Positions 40,512 to 50,600 of a DNA stretch of 64,000 nt are shown here, piece by piece. This DNA is from Cloeon dipterum (taxonomy: Eukaryota; Arthropoda; Insecta; Ephemeroptera; Baetidae). How positions within the stretch are numbered: position 1 is the first letter of the stretch; each line of letters starts with the position of its first letter. The DNA lies in assembly GCF_949628265.1 (NCBI RefSeq), contig NC_088790.1, positions 6,638,545 through 6,702,544 on the forward strand, in the 5' to 3' direction. The notes beneath the pieces were generated by a model. That model was given only the letters and a program-made list of their open reading frames with translations. It was not told where the DNA came from and did not search any database. The position numbers and the translations under genes were made by a program.

Positions 40512-41587
40512 TACCATCCTGTGGGTGGTTCGCATTAGTTTGAATAAGTTTAATACCTGCTTTTGGAAAGTCTGCGAGACGAACTGGCGTCCTTGGTCCT
40601 CAGCCCCAGAACGCCAACTCACGCCTACTGAAATAGTAACAAGACTGCAGAGTCACTTACCCTGCTGCACAGCACACCTCTGCGCTGCAGCCTGCCGCGC
40701 GAGGACCCAAGCGCAAAACGGCGCGTCCTTCCCAGTGCTAGTGCCCAGCCGAAGCCTACAATCCCAAATCTGGCAGTGGTTACAAGCTAAGAGGACACTT
40801 TCCAAATCGCTTTCCCATCCTCCTGGGTGGGAATCGTTATAGCTTGCTTGTCCTTCGGATCTATTGTCTATTATAAAAGCGTCCAATATGAAAGAATCAG
40901 AAAACACGTTTTTTCTCATAAATAAAGCTTTCGTGCTTTTTGTTCTCACAGTGAATTGACTTGAAAAGCCATTATATTGAGCACAAAGAAAATACCCTAA
41001 AGAGAGGTAAAGAACACCAAAATTCCTTCACATTTTTACGAAACTATGCCACCGACATGCTGCGCTAGACAATTTTAGCTGGCTTTATTTCCCTCCCTCC
41101 ATTTTTCCATTGTGTTTGTGTAAGGGTGAAATATTTTTTATTACCCATGCACTTGGGACAATAACCTCTCTCTTGCCTTTTCACCCGCACTTCATGCAGC
41201 GCTCTCTATAATATCTGGCATGAATGAACAAGGCTGAGAGTTGAATCCATGTAAATTATTAATTTTTAAGCATTTTGATATATAAAATAAATAAGGTATC
41301 TGGATTAAAAATTTAGCTTGAACCACTTTTTCTGGCAGCAAAAACCATCCAATATCTTTTCAAATTGTTGACGAAAGTCGAGAATCTATTTGGCCTCAAC
41401 GCGCACCTGCAGATCCAAGGCGCGGCGCGCGCCCGCCCGCCTGCCGCTCTGACAGCAACCCAAGAACCACACAGTGTTATGTATAAAATTGGCCTTTCTT
41501 TTTTTCCTCTTAAACGACAAGCGAGCACAACTTAAAAGAAGTTTTGGCGTACTCCACACTTGACACCAACTGTTACGATTAAAAGGG
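40511..41587. other. GC-rich block and flank, no assigned gene
   Basis: 40511-40850 is GC-rich and open on both strands (about 100 codons each), but neither translation is recognisable. A small stem (TTCCCA...TGGGAA) lies near 40822-40843. A second GC-rich patch, rich in CpG, lies at about 41400-41460. A decayed mobile-element fragment is one possibility. Confidence 0.3.
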
Positions 41588-41670
41588 CTGCTTGTCATAC
41601 GTGTACCACGACCTACTAAGAGACCGATGGCTCAGGTCTTAGTAGGCCGCGGTGCACATACATCAAGCAG
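41588..41670 (-). ncRNA. miRNA-like hairpin, not recognised
   Basis: An 83-nt inverted repeat with 34-nt arms: CTGCTTG at the base, CCTACTAAGA near the top. Read as RNA on the minus strand, nearly all differences between the arms become G-U pairs, leaving only about two true mismatches. The loop side adds GACC/GGTC pairs, so the terminal loop is about 9 nt. The plus-strand RNA folds less well (several A-C mismatches). Size and shape fit a pre-miRNA, on the same strand as mir-10 and Dfd. It could equally be a tiny fold-back transposon. Neither arm matches a microRNA I know. Confidence 0.5.
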
Positions 41671-42997
41671 ACTTTTTTTGCTTTTTATCCCTGTTGGAGG
41701 ACCAGAACTGCCACTTGCATCCACACCGAGGACCTTTTGAAACGCTAAACATCCGTCACGTGATGCCAATTCGTCGTGCTGGAATAAGGTGCTAACCAGC
41801 AAGTAGCGAGTTTTCCTAGAGTTTATGCTGCCGGCAGAGAGGGAGGGTTAATTGGCGGTCAGCCATCCATCTACTGACTGCTCTCAATGTTGTTTAACCT
41901 CGGTGATCTATCGGGAACCGATGCGTCCAACATGCTATACTCTAGCAAATAACTTTTTACAGAAAAGGATTAACTGCCTTTACAAGAGGGCGCAAGAGGG
42001 GAAGAAAAATTTATGAGCACCTCCATTTCTATTTTCAAGTACAAAACAACCTTTCCAGCAATATATGGCTCAAAACACCTTTGTGGAAAAAATTACCATT
42101 ATACACGCAGCAGTTTTTCACGGCGTGGGAGATTTCGAAGGAATGTCCAAATCCATCAATTGAAAGAAAAACCTACCTGGCGACAAATTGTAAAGCAAAA
42201 AACCTTCGTTTTTTGTGTCGAACGTTAAGTCCCTTACATTCATTTAAGATAGCGTGAAAAATAATTTATAATACAGGATTCAAAGACTTTGGAATCTATT
42301 TCGAGAGTTAACCTCCACGTACAACTAGCGTCGCAAGCAAATTAAATAGAGGGTTCAAAATTAAGAAAAAAATATGAAAATTGAAACCCATAATTTTCAG
42401 TCTCGTGAAAAGGTACTCACTCCAGTTAAAATAGCCAGGTAGCTAAAGTAGACTGACTATTTTAACGATCGGCAATAAAAGATATGAGATTTTGTTTTAG
42501 GGGTTGTTGTTGTGGAGATATTGGTGGCGGCGGCGGCAGTGGTTGATGTTGTTCTGGCTGATTGTGATTTGTGATGAAAGAGAGATAGATGCTGAAGGAC
42601 CATTGCAGCAGTAGTGATTGTAATAATTGGAGATCTGTGACCGAAATGTAGATTTGGCTTGTGGCAGAGGGGATTTCTTCCACGGGGTCGAAGATGATGT
42701 GCATTAAACCAGTAGGCGATGATATATTACCAGTAGAACGAGCAAGGACTTAAAGTTGCTGTTTGAACTTTCTGAGGCACCCTAGATATAGGCGCTGATA
42801 ACGTGAAAGACTCAGCTGATGCATTTACTATATCTTTTTAGGGTTGGTTACTTGGTTTTACAAGTGCGTTTCTGGATAAAATGGAACCACTTGATGTGTG
42901 AGCATGGCAGTAATCTGTTTTATAAGTTGTAAGGTATAACGAGTAGAATTTATGAAAAAAAAATGATATCATCAGGATTATATGTTGAATTGATCCC
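41671..42997. other. Intergenic left of the long inverted-repeat element
   Basis: No supportable gene. A minus-strand ORF at 42462-42704 (80 codons, ATG start, with Pro- and Gln-rich repeats) is low in complexity and open in neighbouring frames too, so it is not called. Confidence 0.35.
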
Positions 42998-43017
42998 CGA
43001 AAATAGCTAGGGATGCT

Positions 43018-43313
43018 GCAACTGTGACCCGCGGCAATCGTGCCCTAAGTTAAAATGGTAGGAAGGGGAGGAGTGTGGCATCAGGGTTTCGTCCTTAGGG
43101 AGGGTCTTTTGAAGGTGGTTGTGGCCTAAAAGTAATGTTACTTTAAATAAAAAAATCTGCTTGCAATATCTTTGATTTCCTGCTTAATTCGCATCGAATA
43201 TATTTAAAATGTGTGTTGATATCAAGATAATAACATGACAATCGAGTCTGCTCCTAGTTAAATTAAATTCTGAAAATTTTACTTTGGGCACGATTGCCGC
43301 GAGTCACAGTTGC
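43018..43313. repeat. MITE-like unit inside the left arm
   Basis: A unit of 296 bp ends in its own inverted repeats of about 38 bp (starting GCAACTGTGACCCGCGGCAA; the partner differs at a few positions). A further CAACTGTGAC copy follows at about 43329. The same unit is present in opposite orientation in the right arm. Confidence 0.7.
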
Positions 43314-44992
43314 CGTTCACTCGCTTCAACTGTGACAAAGAGACGAGCTTGCAACGCAGCACCCTACGAGAGTTCGAGGGTGTTTAGCACGTGCACATAT
43401 TTAGGCTGTGCATCAAAAGGGGCGCGCTGCTTCACAATTAAAAAAGTCGCTCGCAGGTCAAACTTTTCCTTTGCAGCCGACCGCTTTTGTGTGCTTGACA
43501 ATAATGTATTGACTGGCGCGATGCTGGGGGTGCGTGAAAAAACACGAAAGAACCGCGCTCTTGGATTCTCATCCATAAAAATCGAATATCAAGCGCGGGA
43601 AAGTTTGTGACGTACACCAGTATTCTAAATTAAAATCGATTTTAAAAAGTTAGCAATCATACGAAACGATAATTGAGTACACGTAAATTAATTTATATTT
43701 GTAAAATGCAGTGGAATGGCAACATCTGAACCGTAGAAATATCAAGAAGGAACTTATATTCTTGCGTTCAAAGTTTAAATAAAAAATAAAAAATGGAAAT
43801 ATTTAGATAAAAATTTTCTTTTGACAGTGGTAATTTCCAGATCAATGAAGGCAATATGTTTTTACAAGATAAACAATCGTCGTATTTTCAGTTGATTTAA
43901 CATTTTAAATATTGTAAAATTGGTGTTTTTAATTAATATCTCGGTTTATAATAAGTTTAGCGGAAAATTGTCCATGACCAATTAATTTCTATACTAAAAA
44001 TTAAACTATATTTTTTCAAGTCCAAAGCGTTTACGCCAATTAGAACCGAAAAAATAGATCGATGTGGTGCAAAATAAAATCCGTAGCACTCTTGAATGAA
44101 TCGACGCGGGCTTGTACAAGAAGAGCAAAGTCGGTATAAAATTTCATTTTTTTTTTCATTATTTTGCTCCCTCATTCAATTAAAGCAATGATTATTTTAT
44201 ACAAGATAAAAATCATAATTCTCGATACAAAATTTCATTACGAGTTTTGTCGAAAAAAGCAAAGATCTAGACTTTGCTACAATTTTATAATTTATGTGTA
44301 TTTAATTAGTCGTTTTTGTTGATGTAATAGCTCATGAAAAATACTGCACGCATCTCAAACATCCTAGAAGTTTATTCAACCATCGATTTTCCCCCTCAGT
44401 TGTTGGTTGAATTTAAATAAATTTTAAATGTACTAAAAACGTTACAAAGACGTAGAGCTATTAGGCTTTGTAATTTTGCAACAAATAGAAAGATTGACAC
44501 CATTTAGGTCAGTTTATGTACGATTTCACGAGTAGGTTGGACTTAATGTATTTTAAAGCCCTCAAGAGGTCAAGGTCAGCCGCTGCCCTCTTGACATAAT
44601 CAACGCTCTCGATCTAAATTAGCACCTAATTAAAGACAATTTTTCGTTCTTTCCAAAAATGTTATTCTGGTCGAAATCTTTGCGAGTTTAATCAGAAAAA
44701 TAATTAATCATAGACACGGACTCATTGCAGCGGCTGATGAGCTATGTGTGCTTGCTTCTCGCAGCTGCTGCATGGCTATATTGAGAGCCGTGTGATTCCA
44801 TTATTTTCCATTGCACTAAGTGTGCAATGTGTGTGGTCAATCTTTTTCGCAGATTGCAATAACCATTTTTGGCAAAATAAAGACATTGTCGCATATGCTA
44901 TTATTTTAATGCAAAGATTTTTTAGGCATATTTTGCATAGAAAACAATTATATCAAGATAGTACTTCAGAGAGTAAAAATATATAATGGAAG

Positions 44993-45480
44993 TGTAGGGA
45001 TACCCTAATTCCGTCAAACAATGACCATTCTCTGCAACACACAATTCACACAACAGACAAATCACATTGTTTGACGAGCATATATATACCGACGTGACGC
45101 AATTCAAAAGAGAGAGAATTCCTGCAACAGCCTGGACGACCGGACCAACCCTGAGGACAATCTGGACGACGAGCCTGTAAGACGTAAAGATCGCCATCGC
45201 AGCGAGACGATATAGCTTCCGTCCCAGATGTTGTCGATCGCACGCATGGGCTTAAGCGATACCACACTTCGGATGCTGCGCCACGCTTCACCGAAGTCCC
45301 TGACAAACCCACTCGGACACGTCTCGAGTCTTTATTCCGTCCCATTCTCCGAGCCTCACCACTACACATTAACACAGCACCACAGCAAGTCCACTCATAT
45401 CCGATGTCGTCCTATTTCCACAAGTCGCAGTCCACACACGCAGCCAACAAAACATCAACTTTAATAAAATTCATACTATA
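44993..45480 (+). mobile_element. Possible solo LTR inside the element
   Basis: A 488-bp GC-richer segment begins TGTAGGG and ends CTATA. It contains a TATA-type run near 45080-45087 and AATAAA at 45463-45468, twelve bases before the end, which is the order of signals in a retrotransposon LTR read on the plus strand. Flanking pentamers GGAAG and GGAAA could be a decayed target duplication. The 3' end lacks a clean CA, and there is no pol sequence nearby, so this call is weak. Confidence 0.35.
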
Positions 45481-46221
45481 GGAAAATACTGCATCATAAT
45501 TCTAGCCTAAATTCAGCCTAAAAATCTATGATTTAATATCATTTACATTAAAAAAATTAACAACGATAAATGAATAGAAAAGTGTTTTTCTTGTCAAAAA
45601 TAAAATTAAATGAATTTTCCGAATTTTCCAATTTAACGTCCTTCATATATACAGGAATCCATGAAAGAGACACATTGACTAATACTTCATGTTAATAATA
45701 TCATAAAATTGCCATAGCATGATAGTTAAATTAATGAATCAACCACGGTCAAATGAGTAAGTGAGTAATGCAACATCATTTCTGGAATCTAGTAATAATT
45801 ATCTGTTCTAAATCAAGATCTCTAAAAGTTTCAATTCAAGTGTATTCTCTTACTGGCGACTTAAATGTTATAAATTAAATTAGAATTAAGTACATTGCAG
45901 ATATTTTTAGATATATTATTCATACAAATAAAGAAACAATTTCTCTAGTGCGTTAACCCCGAGCATGGAGGTTGTCTGTTCACGTCTTGATTTTTCGGAT
46001 TTTTCACGCATCCCCAGCAGCATTGCGCCAGTCAATACATTATTATTGTCAAGCACACAAAAGCGGTCGGCTGCAAAGGAAAAGTTTGACCTGCGAGTGA
46101 CTTTTTTAATTGTGAAGCAGCGCGCCTCCTTATGATACACAGCCTAAATATGTGCACGGGCTAAAAAAACACCCTCAGAGGGTTCTGCGTTGCAAACTCG
46201 TCTCTCTGTCACAGTTGAAGC

Positions 46222-46525
46222 GAGTGAACGGCAACTGTGACTCGCGGCAATCGTGCCCAAAGTAAAATTTTCAGAATTTAATTAACTAGGAGCAGACTCG
46301 ATTGTCATGTTATTATCTTGATATCAACACACATTTTAAATATATTCGATGCGAATTAAGCAGGAAATCAAAGATATTGCAAGCAGATTTTTTTATTTAG
46401 AGTAACATTACTTTTAGGCCACAACCACCTTCAAAAGACCCTCCCTAAGGACGAAACCCTGATGCCACACTCCTCCCCTTCCTACCATTTTAACTTAGGG
46501 CACGATTGCCGCGGGTCACAGTTAC
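46222..46525. repeat. MITE-like unit inside the right arm
   Basis: Inverted copy of the 43018-43313 unit, bounded by GCAACTGTGACTCGCGGCAA on the left and its near complement on the right. It differs from the left-arm copy at only a handful of positions. Confidence 0.7.
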
Positions 46526-46544
46526 CTGTCACTCGAAAATAGCT

Positions 46545-47450
46545 GCGCGTGTAGAGGATGTGTTTCTTTTCCTCCCCAAATGGCCTGCCTCGGGCGCATC
46601 GCTGCATTAACTTGTTGTGACTGCCACCTGATGGCGTCAAAATTTACCCTGAGTTCACTTGTGCGCCCATGCGCACTGCAAGTTTAGGTAACTACTGTAA
46701 TCAGGCAACCTGTTCAACTTCGATGCATTGCAGGAAGCCGAACTTGTAGGGCTGGATTAAATGGATTTGTATTTTTCCGACAGTTCCACAATAGATGGTC
46801 CTAAAAGTATTTTTGTTTCCAATTTTATCGTATCTTATAATATAGTTCCATCCAAATTGCTGAAAACTTAACAGCCACTCCCCGCTGGGATTTATCTTTA
46901 TACTTTCATATCCATGCGAGGACATTAACAGAAATCACAACTTAAGAGTAATTCAAGAATATTCGAGAATTCGCATCAATTCCTTTGAAAACATTGTATT
47001 ATTGTAGCAGTGGGAATTTAAACTGACTGAATGGATTTGGCATAATAATAATCATTTACCATATATTTATGCATTTTAAGATACCCGCCCTGTGCGAGGA
47101 CAAAAGCGGTTTCTTACAGCAGATATGCTGTCCCGTATTATAATATTTATAATGTTATTTGTTCGCGAGATTTTGCTAGTTGTTCGCTATCAAGGGGTCA
47201 CCCATCTCATTAAAATTGAAATAATAATTATAGCAAGACAGTGGAATAATAAATTTACTCAAAATTAACCTCACAAATTAGAATAAGTAGTGGCGAAATA
47301 GATCAACGCCCACAATTGTGTGATATATTATTTGTTTGATTAAAATATTGAGGAGAAAAATATTCCGCCAGTATTTTATACTTTACAGTAACAGCACATT
47401 TTCAACATTTTCCAGATAAGTAAAATGCATGGTGAAAAATATCACAAACA
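46545..47450. other. Interval between mobile element and icarapin-like gene
   Basis: Contains a GC-richer stretch at 46550-46690 and the unrecognised minus-strand ORF at 46701-46925. The rest is AT-rich and holds nothing recognisable. Confidence 0.4.
46701..46925 (-). CDS. Possible coding exon, unrecognised (74 aa)
   Basis: An ATG-started 74-codon frame of mixed, protein-like composition: hydrophilic start, then alternating aromatic and beta-type residues including GEWLLSFQQFGW and GKIQIHLIQPYKFGF. Near its end a CAG|GTTGCC could serve as a splice donor, so it may be an exon. It lies less than 200 bp from the right edge of the inverted-repeat element, which might have truncated a gene here. 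I do not recognise the family. Confidence 0.22.
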   Translation of the reverse strand: MSSHGYESIKINPSGEWLLSFQQFGWNYIIRYDKIGNKNTFRTIYCGTVGKIQIHLIQPYKFGFLQCIEVEQVA

Positions 47451-47456
47451 TTTATT
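47451..47456 (-). terminator. Polyadenylation signal of the icarapin-like gene
   Basis: AATAAA on the minus strand about 210 nt beyond the icarapin-like stop codon. It is the first canonical hexamer downstream. Confidence 0.5.
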
Positions 47457-47665
47457 CAGATTTTTCATAAAATACACAAAAGTAAGAACGGACTAAAATT
47501 ATTTAACTTCAGTTTTCACCTTGACTCTATTGCACATCTTTCATATAGAATACTTGTCATGCTAGCTCTGGTGAATATCAATTAATTATTGGGCCTGCTT
47601 TCATAAATAATAATAATAATAATTTACCTTTTGTACTGATTGAGCAAGCGTGAGCCAAAAAGCAA

Positions 47666-50600
47666 TTAAATTTCTTGCAAGTTAATTGGGACTAATTTTC
47701 CGTCATCATCTACTTCTATGAATTCAGCGTCAGGGTCTGGCATGAAAAGACCTCCTTTCCTAGCCTGATCTTGCAGAATTTGATTGACCTTGAGGTCACC
47801 AGTCAGGTCGATCGGGGTCTCTGCTCCGGGGATGAGCTCCACATCTTCGTCTGTTGCACTTCTTGCAATCTGCTTGTGCTCATTCCACCTCTTAATAGTG
47901 TCCATAAGCGACTCTTGACTCTGCAAGGCCCATTTTACAACTTCATGCCTTGTCTTTATTTAAATTTTGATGTTATTTTGTGTCATCACTCATCACGCAA
48001 AAGCCAAAAAAATAACAAATGCTGATATATGTTGCTATTTTAATTCACAAAGAGGCAGTGCAAAGTTTAAGAGCTAGTTAGTTGCAAATGGAAAGTGCTA
48101 GAAATGTTGCTGAAAATGTTTATCTGTGCTATGGAGAATTTTAAAAAATAAAATAAAAGGACTATATAAAAGTGGGGATTTTTAAGAATTAGCATGCATG
48201 GGTAGTAGAGTAAAATTCATGCGTTAAATGATATCTTCAAATTATTATTTATTTAATTTAAACAGTTTCATTTGGTTGCAGTTTATTTGATATCTCGCAT
48301 GTCATTCAAACTCTCCCGACTATACATATTACTAATTTGAGTATATACGATTGAAGTATTGTTTGCAGCTCTTAAGTTACAAATATTTCATGTCATCTAA
48401 ATTGCTGCTTCCATAAAATCGTCCCATAAACTACAGTCTTTACCCATACTCCACGTTGCATTGCTACTAAATGGTACACAAAACACAATTTCCAACTTTA
48501 CATTGGTGTGATCATTTATACAGTATTGCAAAACTTTTAGGTTAATTCTCGGTAAGAAAACATACAAAAGGATGCTAAGAGTGCACTTTTTGGATTTTTT
48601 TTTCAGTTTTTAGTGATTAGATGAGATTAATAAATCCATACTCGGCGCAGGCACGTTTTGAGAGAGAATATAGTGTGCAAAAGCTCCTCACACAAGTTTA
48701 GAGACCAACCTGGCTGGGAATCTCATTGTCCATTTCCTTTTCCAATGACTCGCCTGATTCGGTGGTTGTCACATCATTTTCAGGTGCTTTTTCTGAAGGG
48801 AGGTCGACTTCAACGATTTCCTCGACGGATGAACTCTCCGCCTCTACGGGCTGTTTCTTGGAGGCGTCCTTCTTAGGGCTGAAATCGATCACCTTGATAC
48901 GGAAAACGGACTTGTGGCCGCCGTCTTCATTGTGATACTCAGTCTCGTTCACGGTCACAACGTGATCTCCGACCACCTGAAAATGAAAATCATTCCACAA
49001 ATGATAAAACATCCTCCCAACAAAGATTTCACAATTTGAAGGTAAACTAATTTTTAAATGCGCTCACCGTCGAGGTAGAGGTTGACTTGGAAGGAGGACC
49101 ATTGGGGCCATCAACCGCTGGGAAACCAAAGGAGTGGAAGTTGGGGGTAGGGAGACGATCAAACTGGTCCCTCATTCTCTTGAAAATACCTGAAATAATA
49201 CGAAAATAATTGTATATTTGCCTTTTTAAAAAAAATCAGGATCAAAATACTGCCGGCGAAGTCCATCACATTAAAAACGCCTGTAATATGTTTATTATAC
49301 GATCCCGCCGTGAGCTTGTCCAGTAATTTAACACAACTTACCATCCAGCATCGTGTTTAGAGAGTAAGTTCCGGCAGTAGGATGGAAAGGTGACGGCACC
49401 GCGGGCACCTCGCTGTAGTCGGGGGCAGACTCGGACTGTGAATCTTCTGAGCTGACCTCATCGCTGAAGCTAGGGACGCGGAAGAATGGGTGGTTGAAGA
49501 TATCTAAAACATAGATTAAACATCTCAATTAAAAAGATACTCGTACTATAATAGATTAAACATTTTCATTTTTTTCGGTTCCACACTCCACAACTGAACA
49601 GATTGATAGTTAAAAAAAGAACCTCCTTATATTTTTTCAACAGCGAAACACATTGGTGATCATTTATGGTCGACTTTCTGACAAACCAGATCAGATTTCA
49701 CCCACAATTAAACTACCGCAGAAAAAATAATTTTCAATGAAATGATTAAACGTTAAGATAACCATCTTTATTTTAAATGATGTTTTTCGCTTGTAAAGCG
49801 TGGCCAACTATAAACAATTGCTGCTGAATCGCAAACACTTCGGCGAAGTATCGTCAATGATTATATCATGTTCGTGATCAATTTAATGCCAAGAGGCGAG
49901 GCTACGCCTGTGAAGTCACGTCCAATTAATTTTGGCTTTAGAATGCAAATTATCACCTCTGCATACTGAAGCTTTGAATGCAAATTTTGCATCAAGGTCG
50001 CACGTATATCATTTTTATTTATTTTCCATAGTCAATGCAACATGTGAAGGGTACTAATTTCCAAAGTCTATTCGAAACAAACTAACCGAAAATAGTAAAA
50101 TGAAAAAACATTCACTAAGAGTTGAGAACTAAAAACAAAAAATCGGAGCCAAAAACACACGAAGGTTTTGTGCGGCGAGATGGAACGCGCAATGCATGCT
50201 GTGAATGTAGTCCACAGTGGTGCCCACGTTAGATAAGCTCTTCCCCTCGCGCTACATCCGTCCCCGACACAAAAATTGTCCACATCAGCCAGCCTGGTAC
50301 CCGCAGCGAAAGAGTGTGCGCAATTAATTCCCGTATCAAGCCGCGTTTTCCTCGGCTTTGAAAAAACCAGAAGCCTTTTGGCTTCTTTTCCTGCTCGCTT
50401 TTTTATAATATCAAATGTCTCGACCACACGACCTTCGACTGGCTGAGATTTAACAAGCGTGAACGACATTTTTAGTTTGTTTTACTTAATTTAGTGCTAC
50501 CCGGAGCAGAATAACGAGTTTTCAGTGCTCATGCAAGTGGATCTGTGCCCCTTTTTTGTTGGGACCTATATACTGACGCATCGTCTCGCTAACATGAAAC

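Larger units (their letters stand above)
42998..46544. mobile_element. Long inverted-repeat mobile element, about 3.5 kb
   Basis: Two arms of about 540 bp in inverted orientation (about 43009-43550 and 45993-46533) enclose about 2.4 kb. An identical 11-bp direct repeat, CGAAAATAGCT, borders the whole at 42998-43008 and 46534-46544, as expected of a target-site duplication. Very long terminal inverted repeats with 9-11 bp duplications are a known trait of Mutator-like and some fold-back DNA transposons. No transposase is recognisable in the interior, so this would be a non-autonomous copy. By eye the outer 300 bp of the arms are nearly identical, while the inner 240 bp are clearly more diverged and carry indels. 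The family assignment is tentative. Confidence 0.75.

Noticed and set aside
42462..42704. 80-codon minus-strand ORF with Pro and Gln runs
   Set aside because: Low-complexity CAA/CCG repeats are open in several frames; no domain is visible.
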